From positions 1 to 37,219 of the forward strand of contig CAYWGR010000032.1 in assembly GCA_964458015.1 (NCBI GenBank): a stretch of DNA of 37,219 nucleotides, in the 5' to 3' direction. Below, in pieces: positions 22,710 to 31,059 of this stretch (position 1 is the stretch's first letter; each line of letters starts with the position of its first letter). Source of the DNA: CAYWGR01 sp964458015 (GTDB taxonomy: Bacteria > Planctomycetota > Planctomycetia > Pirellulales > Thermoguttaceae). Below the pieces are notes generated by a model, which was given only the letters and a program-made list of their open reading frames with translations, searched no databases and was not told the DNA's origin. Made by a program: the position numbers and the translations under genes.

Positions 22710-23810
22710 GTGGCGGTATTCGATGTTCGGCCCAAGAGTACGTGCAAGTATGATATTGTTTCCCTCGGCGAAGTCTTGATTCGCTTGGATCCCGGCAATG
22801 AGCGGATCCACACGTCGCGGCATTTTCAAGCTTGGGAAGGCGGCGGAGAATACAACGTCGCCCGGGGACTGAAACGCTGCTTCGGCAAAGAAGCAGCCAT
22901 CGTGACGGCGATTCCCGATTGTCCGATCGGCCGCCTTCTGGAAGACTTGATCTATCAGGGCGGCGTCAACATGGAGTATGTGCGCTGGGTGCCCTACGAC
23001 GGCATCGGCGGTTCGGCGCGCGTGGGCCTGAATTTCACCGAGCGCGGGTTCGGCGTTCGGGCGGCCGTCGGCTGTTCCGACCGGGCTCATTCCGCGGCTT
23101 CGCAACTCAAAAAGGGCGACATCGATTGGGAGCGAATCTTCGGCCGCGACGGCGTGCGATGGTTCCACACCGGCGGAATCTTCGCCGCGTTGTCATCAAC
23201 AACTCCAGAAGTGGTTTTGGAAGCGGCTGCAACGGCCAAAAAACACGGCACGATCGTATCCTACGATCTGAACTACCGGCCATCGCTTTGGAAATCGCAC
23301 GGTGGGCAGGCCCATGCCAGGGAAGTCAATCGCGCTTTGGCGCCTTATGTTGACGTGATGATCGGCAATGAGGAAGATTTTTCGGCTGCCTTGGGGTTCG
23401 AGGTCGAAGGGCTCGACGCCCATCTCTCGAAGCTTGACGCGGGCAACTTCAAAAAGATGATTCTTGAGGTCGTAAAGACTTTTCCGAACATCAAGGTCGT
23501 GGCCACGACGTTGCGCAATGCCAAGACGGCCTCGATCAACGATTGGGGCGCGATTTGTTATGCCGGCGGCGAGTTTTTCGAAGCCGATTTCAGGCCGAAC
23601 CTCGAAATCTTCGATCGGGTCGGCGGCGGAGACAGCTTCGCCTCGGGCCTGGTTTATGGTTTGATGGAAGGCCGCACGGCGTTAGAGGCCGTGAACTACG
23701 GCGCTGCTCACGGCGCGCTGGCCATGACCACGCCCGGCGACACGACCACGGCCAGCCTCAAGGAAGTAGAAAAAGTGATGCAAGGCGGCACGGCCCGCGT
23801 CGATCGGTAA
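22710..23810 (+). CDS. PfkB-family sugar kinase, 2-keto-3-deoxygluconate kinase-like
   Basis: 366 aa from GTG 22710 with GGAGAAGG as SD. PfkB features: an N-terminal YDIVSLGEVLIRLDPG, the substrate-lid GG in WEGGGEYNVARGLKR, SYDLNYRPSLW in the centre, IGNEEDF, and the C-terminal active-site signature DRVGGGDSFASGLVYGL with the catalytic Asp. The DLNYRPSLW and GNEEDF motifs are those of KDG kinases. It would phosphorylate 2-keto-3-deoxygluconate with ATP in the cytoplasm, yielding KDPG. The KDPG aldolase gene, convergent and only 100 nt away, supports this. It is longer than E. coli KdgK (about 310 aa) because of extra segments around 80-130 and 230-260. A related ketohexose substrate is the main alternative. 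Confidence 0.85.
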   Translation: MAVFDVRPKSTCKYDIVSLGEVLIRLDPGNERIHTSRHFQAWEGGGEYNVARGLKRCFGKEAAIVTAIPDCPIGRLLEDLIYQGGVNMEYVRWVPYDGIGGSARVGLNFTERGFGVRAAVGCSDRAHSAASQLKKGDIDWERIFGRDGVRWFHTGGIFAALSSTTPEVVLEAAATAKKHGTIVSYDLNYRPSLWKSHGGQAHAREVNRALAPYVDVMIGNEEDFSAALGFEVEGLDAHLSKLDAGNFKKMILEVVKTFPNIKVVATTLRNAKTASINDWGAICYAGGEFFEADFRPNLEIFDRVGGGDSFASGLVYGLMEGRTALEAVNYGAAHGALAMTTPGDTTTASLKEVEKVMQGGTARVDR

Positions 23811-23852
23811 GCAGAAAAAGAAACTCTGAAAATCGCAATGCGAGACTTTTTC

Positions 23853-23886
23853 GGCGGGTCAGCACTTCGCTGGACCCGCCCTTTGT
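23853..23886 (+). terminator. Terminator between kinase and KDPG aldolase genes
   Basis: GGCGGGTC-AGC...GCT-G-GACCCGCC forms an 11-bp stem with a single bulged G and a short loop, followed by ctttgtatta. It ends the kinase transcript. The T-run ctttttc before it is on the wrong side for minus-strand use. Confidence 0.7.
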
Positions 23887-23910
23887 ATTATTGCTGTTAG
23901 TGTGTGTGAT

Positions 23911-24564
23911 TTACTTTCCGCGGATCTGATCGACCAAGGTGCGAATTTCGCGGGCGTTTTTGGCGATGGTTTCCCATTCGCGGCGTTCGATCTGCTCGCG
24001 TTTGGCAATCCAAGATCCACCGACGGCCAACACTTGCGGGTCTTCGAGATAGTTGCGAGCATTGGCCAAGGTCAATCCGCCGAGCGGAATGTAGCGAACG
24101 TTCAGGTGGGCATAGGGGGCCGCAATGTTCTTCAAGTAGGAGAGTCCGCCCGAGGGCTCGGCGGGAAAGAACTTCAACTCGCGGCAATCGCACTCCAAGG
24201 CTTGTTCGATGTCGGAAGGGGTGACGATTCCGGGCATGAAGGGAAGCCCGGCCGCTTGCGCCGCCCGGACCACATTGGCGTTCGTACCGGGAGCAACGCC
24301 GAAGGCCGCGCCGGCATTGACCACTTGATGGACTTGGTCAACCGTCAAGATCGTGCCCACGCCCGCCAGCATTTGGGGCACGTTGGCCTTTACGGCCCGA
24401 AGGGCGTCGATGGCGGCGGGAGTTCGCAATGTCAGCTCCATGATATCGACGCCGCCGTCGAGCAATGCGGAGGCCAAGGGCACGGCGTCTTCAACACGAT
24501 CGACGACCAAGACCGCCACAACGCCGCTACGCCAGATTCGCTGCTGCATTTCGGGTTCCAACAT
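23911..24564 (-). CDS. eda: 2-dehydro-3-deoxyphosphogluconate (KDPG) aldolase
   Basis: 217 aa, the normal Eda length. It cleaves KDPG to pyruvate and glyceraldehyde 3-phosphate, the last step of Entner-Doudoroff and uronate catabolism, in the cytoplasm. The class I residues are visible: Glu in DIMELTLRTP and the Schiff-base Lys in LKFFPAEPSGG. The phosphate-binding loops GVGTILT, APGTNANVV and PLGGLT are also present. The start ATG 24564 is preceded by GAAAGG. The gene pairs convergently with the KDG-kinase-like gene, which would make its substrate. It lies 31 nt downstream of the RQC part of the split recQ on the same strand, so it may share that transcript despite an unrelated role. Confidence 0.94.
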   Translation of the reverse strand: MLEPEMQQRIWRSGVVAVLVVDRVEDAVPLASALLDGGVDIMELTLRTPAAIDALRAVKANVPQMLAGVGTILTVDQVHQVVNAGAAFGVAPGTNANVVRAAQAAGLPFMPGIVTPSDIEQALECDCRELKFFPAEPSGGLSYLKNIAAPYAHLNVRYIPLGGLTLANARNYLEDPQVLAVGGSWIAKREQIERREWETIAKNAREIRTLVDQIRGK

Positions 24565-24595
24565 CGCTTTTGCCTTTCACTTTCTATAAAAAAAT

Positions 24596-25474
24596 CTACT
24601 CTTGAGGGTCTTGTTCTCCGCGTTTGGCATGCTCGATGATCACTTGGCGATCGAGTCCGCGAATCGCGGCGCATTCGTCTACTGTAAAACCTGCCGCCAG
24701 CAGCCGCAAGGTCCAATAGTGAGAAGGATACAAAGTTTTGGCTAATTTCTCGCCTTGGCCTTTGTGGCTTTCCTCGCGATGGCGCTCGCCTTGCAGTTTC
24801 CAAAGCAACTCGGCAGGCACGGGCAGCGGACGATCGAACGATGTCTTGCCTTTCATCACCTCGATGCCATAATCCGTAAGTTCGACGACCGGCCGAAACT
24901 GATTTTGCTCCACCTGCCGCAGACACCCTTCGATAATCAACGCCTCGATCAACAGAAGCACTTCCTCTTGTTTGAGATGCTTCAAAAGTCCGTGGGTGCT
25001 TAGCTTATGGAGTTGTAATTTGGTGATTTTCGCGCTATTCGAGCCGCAGAGCATCTGCGCGATCAGGTTGCGGCCGCAAGCGAATCGAGCCTGGACGCGG
25101 GCCACGCCGCTTAGGATGATTTGAATCGTCTTCAAGACATTGCCGTCCACGGGCTGATCGCCGGGATCATCGACGAAAGGCGGTGCTGAAATGGGGTTCG
25201 GCATTGGGGCGGAGGGCGAGTGCTGGGAAGTGTCATCCGCCCTCACCCCCGGCCCCTCTCCCGCAAGCGGGCGAGGGGAGATATTGGATGCCCTCACCTC
25301 CGGCTCCGCTTCTGTCGTCCAACCTTGCTGGTCGGTGCCCGGGCGAGGGGAGGAGGAACGGGGATTTGGGATTTGTTGATTGGGGATTGGGGATGGTGCA
25401 AAGGTGAGAGAATCGCTGGTTGTGGATAACGGATTGCTGATAGCTGACGGCTGATCGCTGCCGACCGCCCTCAC
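24596..25474 (-). CDS. RQC/helix-turn-helix part of a split RecQ helicase
   Basis: 292 codons from GTG 25474; ATG 25204 is an alternative giving 202 aa. Residues about 105-205 form an RQC winged helix (ILSGVARVQARFACGRNLIA, KLSTHGLLKHLKQEEVLLLI), the duplex-binding domain that follows the zinc domain in RecQ. A C-terminal helix-turn-helix follows (YPSHYWTLRLLAAGFTVDE). The frame is the same as that of the upstream helicase ORF, and only one TAA (25538-25540) separates them. Residues 1-95 are Pro/Ser-rich and encoded by heptamer repeats and REP-like palindromes. It may be a fragment, expressed by readthrough, or an independent subunit started internally. Sequence quality at 25538 should be verified before deciding. 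Confidence 0.7.
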   Translation of the reverse strand: MRAVGSDQPSAISNPLSTTSDSLTFAPSPIPNQQIPNPRSSSPRPGTDQQGWTTEAEPEVRASNISPRPLAGEGPGVRADDTSQHSPSAPMPNPISAPPFVDDPGDQPVDGNVLKTIQIILSGVARVQARFACGRNLIAQMLCGSNSAKITKLQLHKLSTHGLLKHLKQEEVLLLIEALIIEGCLRQVEQNQFRPVVELTDYGIEVMKGKTSFDRPLPVPAELLWKLQGERHREESHKGQGEKLAKTLYPSHYWTLRLLAAGFTVDECAAIRGLDRQVIIEHAKRGEQDPQE

Positions 25475-25510
25475 CCCCGGCCCCTCTCCCCCATGCGGGG
25501 GAGGGGAGAT
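25236..25510. repeat. REP-like palindromes and heptamer repeats in the recQ linker
   Basis: Copies of a palindromic unit (CCCTCACCCCCGGCCCCTCT, then CCC, a 5-nt loop and GGG...GAGGGGAG, then atattggatgcc) occur at about 25241-25292 and 25468-25520, with a longer, degenerate copy at about 25290-25350. Between them, about 25358-25400 has 7-bp units of the ggggatt type and 25415-25460 has gctgat-like units. The same palindrome class lies in FecR gene 2 at about 18167-18197. Confidence 0.8.
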
Positions 25511-25537
25511 ATTGGATGCCTTTGCCCCAGAGCCATC

Positions 25538-27268
25538 TTACGCATGCGAGCCCGGAGGGGGATGCAAGCGGCAATTGTCGCAATGGCCGCAGCGTTTTGC
25601 ATTTTCCTCACCGAAGTAGCGCAAGATTTCACGCTGACGACATGCGCCGCCCATGGCGAAACGGATGACTTGGTTCAGCTTTTCGTATTCCTGGGCCTTG
25701 CGGCGTTCGAGGGCCTCGAAATCGATTTCCAGTTCCTCAAACGGTCGCAATCGATCGATCATCCGAATCGCGCGGCCGCGGAAAGGCGGAACATAGGTGA
25801 ATGCCTCTAGGCGATTCAACTCGCGCAGGGCGTATACAATCGACTCTTGGTCCAGCTCGTCGGAACAGGCCAGATCGCGGATTTGGAACTGGATCAATTC
25901 CTGACGCCGGTCGCCCACGAGCCGTTCGACCGATTGCAGCACTTTGCGCTGCGTTTTCGCTTGTTTCGACAGCAGATCCACCAACGTGGGCAAGTCGCTG
26001 TCGATTCGCACCGAGGCCATGTTTTGCGAAGCAATCAATCGTTCCAGCACGCCGGCGCTTTCCAGCAGTTGCTCGCAATTGCCGATACCGTCGTTGCTGA
26101 TCGAAAGCCCTAATTCCTTTTTCAATTCCTCTTGCGTAACTTCAATCGGACTTACTTCGCATTGGCAAAGATAGTCGTAAACGGCCTCGATGTTTTCACG
26201 CCCAGGATACGAACTCTCAATGAAGAATTCTTGAACATACCGATCGGAAGCATGGTAGATCATGAAGCAGCGTGAGGGCTTTCCGTCGCGTCCGGCACGG
26301 CCTGCCTCTTGATAATAGGCTTCCAAGCTGCCGGGGATATTGTAGTGAACGACGAAACGCACGTCGGCCTTGTCGATGCCCATGCCGAAGGCGTTCGTCG
26401 CCACGACGATCTCGCAACGTCCGTTCATGAAATTTTCTTGTGCCGCCCGTCGTTCCTCGGGCAGCAATCCCGCATGATAAACCGTCGTGCTTCGTCGGGC
26501 ATCTTGCGCAATAGCGTCGGCAACTTCCTGCGCCCGTTTCCGGGTCGAGGTGTAGATAATTCCGGAACCCGGCGTCTGACGCAGAAATTTCAACAAAATT
26601 TCCGGCTTTTGTCGTTCGGTGCGCGGCGATTGAACCTCGTAGAACAAATTGGGACGGGCAAAACCCGTGATGAACGTTTTCGGATCCTTGAGATCCAACT
26701 GCTCGATAATGTCGCGGCGCACCCGATCCGTAGCGGTGGCCGTCAGGGCCAATGTCGGCGGATTGCCCAACGTGCGGCGAAAATATCCAAGCCGAGCGTA
26801 GTCGGGCCGGAAATCGTGCCCCCATTCGCTGATGCAATGTGCTTCGTCTACTGCCAGTAAATCGAGCCCTATCGCGCGGACGGCCTCACAGAACCGTCCG
26901 CTGCGGAATCGCTCGGGCGCAACGTAGACAAGCCGAAACTCGCCGGCTGCCATGCGATCCAGGCGGTCGGTCTGTTCGCCCAGCGATAACGAGCTATTGA
27001 TAAAACTGACCGGAAGTCCCCGCGTCTGAAGCTGATCGACTTGATCTTTCATCAAGGCAATCAAGGGCGAAACGACCAGAGTGAGCCCTTGCCTTGCGAC
27101 GGCCGGCAATTGATAGCAAAGACTTTTCCCGCCGCCTGTCGGCATCACGCAAAGACAATCGCGCCCGGAAAGGACGGTCGTGATTACCTCTTTTTGCCCA
27201 TGACGAAACGAGGTCAAACCAAATTGGGCGAGAAAGGGTTCCAAATGTAATGGGTCGATGACAGACAT
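25538..27268 (-). CDS. recQ: RecQ family ATP-dependent DNA helicase, ending after the zinc domain
   Basis: 576 aa from ATG 27268. Helicase motifs are complete: FRHGQKEVI (motif 0), MPTGGGKSLCYQLP (I), VVSPLIALMKDQV (Ia), AVDEAHCISEWGHDFRPDY (II), LTATAT (III), IIYTSTRKRAQEVADAI (IV), VATNAFGMGIDKADVRFV (V) and QEAGRAGRDG (VI). The zinc-binding cysteines come at the end (GGACRQREILRYFG, RCGHCDNC). RecQ unwinds DNA 3' to 5' in recombination and fork repair. The protein stops (TAA at 25538) just where an RQC domain should begin, and that domain is encoded in the same frame further on (24596-25474). Joined, the frame spans 891 codons. The helicase core looks intact, so this part may be functional alone. 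A weak SD precedes the start. Confidence 0.92.
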   Translation of the reverse strand: MSVIDPLHLEPFLAQFGLTSFRHGQKEVITTVLSGRDCLCVMPTGGGKSLCYQLPAVARQGLTLVVSPLIALMKDQVDQLQTRGLPVSFINSSLSLGEQTDRLDRMAAGEFRLVYVAPERFRSGRFCEAVRAIGLDLLAVDEAHCISEWGHDFRPDYARLGYFRRTLGNPPTLALTATATDRVRRDIIEQLDLKDPKTFITGFARPNLFYEVQSPRTERQKPEILLKFLRQTPGSGIIYTSTRKRAQEVADAIAQDARRSTTVYHAGLLPEERRAAQENFMNGRCEIVVATNAFGMGIDKADVRFVVHYNIPGSLEAYYQEAGRAGRDGKPSRCFMIYHASDRYVQEFFIESSYPGRENIEAVYDYLCQCEVSPIEVTQEELKKELGLSISNDGIGNCEQLLESAGVLERLIASQNMASVRIDSDLPTLVDLLSKQAKTQRKVLQSVERLVGDRRQELIQFQIRDLACSDELDQESIVYALRELNRLEAFTYVPPFRGRAIRMIDRLRPFEELEIDFEALERRKAQEYEKLNQVIRFAMGGACRQREILRYFGEENAKRCGHCDNCRLHPPPGSHA

Positions 27269-27430
27269 AATGCGGATCTCGCAGGCCCCGCATTATAGGG
27301 GAAATGCGGAGCGGCGCGAATAGTCCATCCAACGATAAAAACGCCCGATCTTGAAATAAAAGGTTATCGCCAAGCAACGATCACTCCCATTGTCTAGGAT
27401 AACGAGAGTCGGTTGGTTACAATCACGGCT

Positions 27431-27856
27431 ATGGAACCAATTCCCGACGATCCTGGACGACGCGGCGCAGTGGGCATTGTCGTGCGCGACGGCCGAATGC
27501 TTGTGATTCGCCGCGCGCGGACGGTCGTGGCCCCCTTGGTCTATTGCTTTCCCGGCGGCGGTATCGAAGACAACGAGACCGAGGAAGAAGCCCTTGTGCG
27601 CGAGTTTCAGGAAGAGGTCGGCGTTGTCATCCAGCCGGTGCGACGACTATGGCGTTGCATTACATCCTGGAAGGTCGAACTGGCCTGGTGGTTGGGCACG
27701 ATGGAATCCAACGCCCTGCCCGTGGCCAATCCACGCGAGGTCGATTCGATCCACTGGTTCACGCCCGACGCCATGGCTCGCTTGCCCGACTTATTGGAAA
27801 GCAACCGGCAATTCCTTCAACTGGTCGAACGGGGCGAGATCAAACTGGAATTGTAG
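27431..27856 (+). CDS. NUDIX hydrolase
   Basis: 141 aa from ATG 27431; a TTG at 27413 is less likely. The Nudix box is complete in GGGIEDNETEEEALVREFQE continuing EVGV (G-x5-E-x7-RE-x2-EE-x-GU), with the metal-binding glutamates. The N-terminus GAVGIVVRDGRMLVIRRAR is the usual first strand pair. NUDIX enzymes hydrolyse nucleoside diphosphates linked to another moiety; the specific substrate cannot be deduced, although MutT-like housecleaning is common at this size. It stands alone, divergent from recQ and 24 nt from the convergent cytochrome-like gene. No SD is evident. Confidence 0.9.
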   Translation: MEPIPDDPGRRGAVGIVVRDGRMLVIRRARTVVAPLVYCFPGGGIEDNETEEEALVREFQEEVGVVIQPVRRLWRCITSWKVELAWWLGTMESNALPVANPREVDSIHWFTPDAMARLPDLLESNRQFLQLVERGEIKLEL

Positions 27857-27880
27857 CGCCTAGAAGAAAACTGCTGTTTA

Positions 27881-29026
27881 TCAGCGTTCATCGGCGGTTT
27901 TCTTGGGCGGCTCCTTTGTCTCCTGAGATTTCTCGGAGGCAAACCGGCGATTGAAATTCTCGGGGTCGAACGGGTCGCCCGAGGGATCGGCCGAGGACGG
28001 TATGACGGCCTTGAGAGCTGCCGGATCGGCGCCGCGTTTCACTTTCTTGGAATTCTCGGACGCCGGCAATGGTTGTGCTTGCCTTGCTTCTTGCGATAGC
28101 ACATTCGGCGGTGTGTTGATCGGCGTAAAACCGGCATGTTGGACCGGCTCGGAAGGCTTGACCGATGCGGGCGTATCGAGCAAGGGTTGCTCGGCGATTT
28201 GGCATGTCCAATCGACGAGCCGTTTATATTGGACTACCTGATGTTCATTGAAAATGGCGTGTTTTGCGGTGCCATGCGGTCCGCTCGGCAAGGTCAGCAG
28301 AGTGCTTGCCGTCGGATTTTCGCGGTCTATGTAAGATAGTACGGAATACAAATTTCGTTGCGTTACGCGGCGACTGGCTGTCTTGCCCACTTGCACCCGA
28401 AACAGCCGCAGACCGGTATCCGACTGCGGACCATGACAGGCCGCGGTGGCACAGTGATTCATGAGTACGGGCTGAACCGATTGTGTAAACGCCTCGACCG
28501 TGCCATGCGGAAGGCTGCGAACCAGACGGTCCAACTCTTCATTCGTGGGGCCTGATTTCGGCTTCGCCGTCAGATCAGGTTTCGGCGGTGGTTCGACGGC
28601 CATTTTCAAGCGATGCTGCATGGCGGCAATCGCCGGGTTACCGGGATCGGCCACCGTTGCGTCGGCGAGTTCGGCCGCAGCATGACCCCAAAGTTGATGC
28701 CGCAGGCACCAGTGGGCCAATTCCAAATGGTGCTGTACATTGCCAATCTGAATGGCGGCTCGTTTCTGACGATAGCCATCGTCCAGGCTGTGGCAAATCA
28801 GGTCGATATCAGCCTTTTTAATCCGGATTTGGCCATCCGTGAGGTCTACGATGCATCCGCCCTCGACTTCGGTTATGCGTCCCTCGAAGGTTTGACCGCT
28901 GCGCAAGACAAGGATTGCCTGCCCGGCAGGAGCGGCTGAACCGGATCCTCCCTCATCGCCCAGCAAAACAGCCGGCGAGAAAAGGGCCAAAACAACAAGA
29001 GCAGCCTGAATCATTCTTATTTGCAT
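27881..29026 (-). CDS. Exported protein with CX4CH planctomycete-cytochrome-like motif
   Basis: 381 aa from ATG 29026 (MQIRMIQAALVVLALFSPAV is a signal peptide); an ATG 75 nt upstream adds unconserved residues. Residues about 40-80 (ILVLRSGQTFEGRITEVEGG) look like a small SH3-like beta barrel. A helical stretch (HHLELAHWCLRHQLWGHAAA) suggests a TPR-like unit. The segment VQPVLMNHCATAACHGPQSD carries C-x4-CH, the spacing found in planctomycete cytochrome-type domains (PSCyt) that may bind heme c; the canonical form is CxxCH. The C-terminal 110 residues are Pro/Ser/Lys-rich and disordered. It is probably located outside the cytoplasmic membrane. Function is unknown; a redox or structural role is possible. 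Confidence 0.75.
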   Translation of the reverse strand: MQIRMIQAALVVLALFSPAVLLGDEGGSGSAAPAGQAILVLRSGQTFEGRITEVEGGCIVDLTDGQIRIKKADIDLICHSLDDGYRQKRAAIQIGNVQHHLELAHWCLRHQLWGHAAAELADATVADPGNPAIAAMQHRLKMAVEPPPKPDLTAKPKSGPTNEELDRLVRSLPHGTVEAFTQSVQPVLMNHCATAACHGPQSDTGLRLFRVQVGKTASRRVTQRNLYSVLSYIDRENPTASTLLTLPSGPHGTAKHAIFNEHQVVQYKRLVDWTCQIAEQPLLDTPASVKPSEPVQHAGFTPINTPPNVLSQEARQAQPLPASENSKKVKRGADPAALKAVIPSSADPSGDPFDPENFNRRFASEKSQETKEPPKKTADER

Positions 29027-29279
29027 AGCGGCAGTAACGTATGGATTCCGCCCCCTGGGGTCAAGAGCGGTTCCGTTCAAAGGCCAGCTCTGGCAGTTCA
29101 ATAAAAATCGTCATCCCCCACGACAGACGGGTGTCTGCCTCTCTTCCCGCCAATGCCTAAAATTTGTATACTACAGAAGCAGGGCAAGCATTGGACCTTG
29201 CAATACCGCCGTGGTTGGCCTCCATGCGGCTAGCGAGGTTGCGGAACAGAGTCGTTCTAATCGACCCAAGGAGAGAACT

Positions 29280-30317
29280 GTGTCGAAATCTACAATTGTG
29301 CGTCGCGGCTTCACGTTGGTGGAGCTATTGGTGGTGATCGCCATCATTGGTGTTTTGATCGCCCTGCTTTTGCCGGCAGTTCAAGCGGCTCGCGAAAGTG
29401 CCCGCCGCGCTCAGTGCGTCAATAATCTCAAGCAATTGGGCTTGGGGATGGCTAACTATGAAGTGTCGTATAAATGCTTTCCGATCAATTGGGGTGCAAC
29501 TCAAGCCAATGCCGGCTTGTCGACCAAAGGCCATAGTTGGCTTACCGGCGTCTTGCCGTTCATCGAAGAAGACGTTTTGTATAAGTCGATTTTGCAAGGA
29601 AGAACTCTGAGTGATGACAACAACCGCAATCTTGCTGCGGCAAAAGAACCAGTGCCCGAATTCATGTGCCCTTCGGATTCGCACAATGGCACAATGAACA
29701 CATTAGAACCAATCATTGGCACAGTTTTCGGCACAACAAACTACAAGTCTTGCGCTGGTATGAACTGGTTTAAAACTGTCACCTTGACTGGTCAACCTAC
29801 CGGTCCTGAATTAAAGGGTATTAGAGGCCGAAATGCAGGCTCGTCAGAAGGTTATGACCACGGTAATGGTATTATTTGTCGTGGTCGTGTTTTTGATTCA
29901 ACTGGGAAAGCAGTTCCTTTATGCGTTACCGCTATCCGCGACATTCGCGATGGTACAAGTAAAACCTTTGCAGTTGGCGAAGCTGTGCCTCAATGGTGCA
30001 ATTGGTCTGCTTGGTATGACTATAATGGATCCACGGCTACATGTGGCATTCCGCTAAATTATAAGCAACCTGGCATGACGCGTGAGGCCGTTGCTGCGGG
30101 CAATATACCATCCGGTTCCTCCAATCTTTATATTTACTCCTTCATGAGCCGCCATCCCGGCGGTGGCAACTTTGCCATGTGTGACGGCAGCGTCAATTTC
30201 GTTGCGGATGACATTGAATATATTACGGCCGAAAGCACCAGCTCGGCGGTCGTCCCCGGCGTGTACATGAAGCTGGCCACGATCGACGGCGGTGAATTGG
30301 CCAGAATCCCTGATTAG
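29280..30317 (+). CDS. DUF1559 pseudopilin-like protein 3 (stand-alone)
   Basis: 345 aa from GTG 29280, chosen for AAGGAG at 29268-29273 with a 6-nt spacer; upstream in-frame codons are not needed. The leader is short and clean (SKSTIVRRG|FTLVELLVVIAIIGV), unlike the repeat-lengthened leaders of the two module copies. ARESARRAQCVNNLKQLGLG and the C-terminal HPGGGNFAMCDGSVNFV (H-X9-DG) place it in DUF1559. It should be processed by prepilin peptidase. It is monocistronic: an AT-rich TATACT at 29167-29172 may be a -10, and a strong terminator follows at 30360. The codon usage is more AT-rich in the middle (29700-30100) than in its neighbours, perhaps marking a variable surface-exposed region. 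Confidence 0.93.
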   Translation: MSKSTIVRRGFTLVELLVVIAIIGVLIALLLPAVQAARESARRAQCVNNLKQLGLGMANYEVSYKCFPINWGATQANAGLSTKGHSWLTGVLPFIEEDVLYKSILQGRTLSDDNNRNLAAAKEPVPEFMCPSDSHNGTMNTLEPIIGTVFGTTNYKSCAGMNWFKTVTLTGQPTGPELKGIRGRNAGSSEGYDHGNGIICRGRVFDSTGKAVPLCVTAIRDIRDGTSKTFAVGEAVPQWCNWSAWYDYNGSTATCGIPLNYKQPGMTREAVAAGNIPSGSSNLYIYSFMSRHPGGGNFAMCDGSVNFVADDIEYITAESTSSAVVPGVYMKLATIDGGELARIPD

Positions 30318-30359
30318 TGCGATTGGGGATTCGCTTCGATCTTTTATTTCAGCGCAAAA

Positions 30360-30408
30360 AACAAGATTAACAGGAGCCTGTGCTTCCTGTTAATCTTGTT
30401 GTATTTTC
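30360..30408 (+). terminator. Terminator of DUF1559 gene 3
   Basis: A 16-bp perfect stem (aacaagattaacagga with tcctgttaatcttgtt, 30360-30375 and 30385-30400) has a 9-nt loop and is followed by gtatttt. It begins 43 nt after the stop codon. Confidence 0.9.
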
Positions 30409-30425
30409 GGGCACTTTTGTTGGTG

Positions 30426-30535
30426 TTGCTAACCCTAAAGATCGTGAAGTTTTAGCAAAGTTTAGCGACCAACGGGAGCGAATCAGGGCCAGCCGAGCGG
30501 TAGCTCGTATTGGCCGGCGGCCTTGCCGCCTTACG
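30426..30535 (+). repeat. Structured dispersed repeat, copy 2
   Basis: It aligns without gaps with 6401-6510 (reverse strand) and 31060-31169. Hairpin A at 30494-30507 is CGAGC-ggta-GCTCG and hairpin B at 30516-30530 is GGCGGC-ctt-GCCGCC. Hairpin B directly abuts the stop codon of the minus-strand gene ending at 30531. Confidence 0.88.
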
Positions 30536-30905
30536 GCTGACTCACACCGTTCCAGCGAGCGGGATAGTAGCCGGGGCTGGCAACCCATTGCGGCGAGTAG
30601 TCGCTATGGTACGGATCGCTGTTGGCACGGGGACGGCTGTTCGAGAGGCCGAACCACCGCATGCTTTCCAAGCGACGTTGGCGTTGTTCCGCGCGAAGAT
30701 CCGCCTTGGCTCGGACCGCAGTTTTAGGATCCTTGTACTGGCGCATCTGCTGGTCGTAAAACCACATTTCCGGCGTGGCTTTCAGTTCGCCGGGCGATAC
30801 GACCGAATCAAGCCCAAGCCCCGTGGCGGTTGTCGGCTTTTCGGCACGAAGCGAGGTTGCCGACAGCAGCAAAAACAAGGTTGAAAGGATAATCATCCGA
30901 TTCAT
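30531..30905 (-). CDS. Small exported planctomycete protein of unknown function
   Basis: 124 aa. A signal peptide (MIILSTLFLLLSATSLRA) is followed by a charged, aromatic-rich mature part: EMWFYDQQMRQYKDPKTAVR, then many Arg/Gln and WFGLSNSRPRANSDPYHSDY. I do not know a named family, but the pattern (WFYDQ...AKADLRAEQRQRR...W-x-G-x-S-N-S-RP) is familiar from small hypothetical proteins of planctomycetes. An AAGGGGGG SD before ATG 30905 supports it. The stop codon touches hairpin B of repeat copy 2, so the structured element forms the immediate 3' end of the mRNA on the minus strand. It may act there as a terminator or stability element. Confidence 0.75.
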   Translation of the reverse strand: MNRMIILSTLFLLLSATSLRAEKPTTATGLGLDSVVSPGELKATPEMWFYDQQMRQYKDPKTAVRAKADLRAEQRQRRLESMRWFGLSNSRPRANSDPYHSDYSPQWVASPGYYPARWNGVSQP

Positions 30906-31059
30906 AAATCCCCCCTTGCGACAGAAGCACGGCCGAGCTTTTCAGCAGCCCCCGCCATTGCCGAACTAAGAAATTTTATAGGTTACGAAGCAGCCATCTG
31001 AGCCGCCTCTTCATATCATGTCGGCGCAGGAAGGCAGGATAGTTTAGGGGAATCCTGTA

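Noticed and set aside
21400..24564. A single sugar-acid operon
   Set aside because: The dehydrogenase, kinase and aldolase lie on alternating strands with their own promoters and terminator, so they are neighbours with related chemistry rather than one operon.
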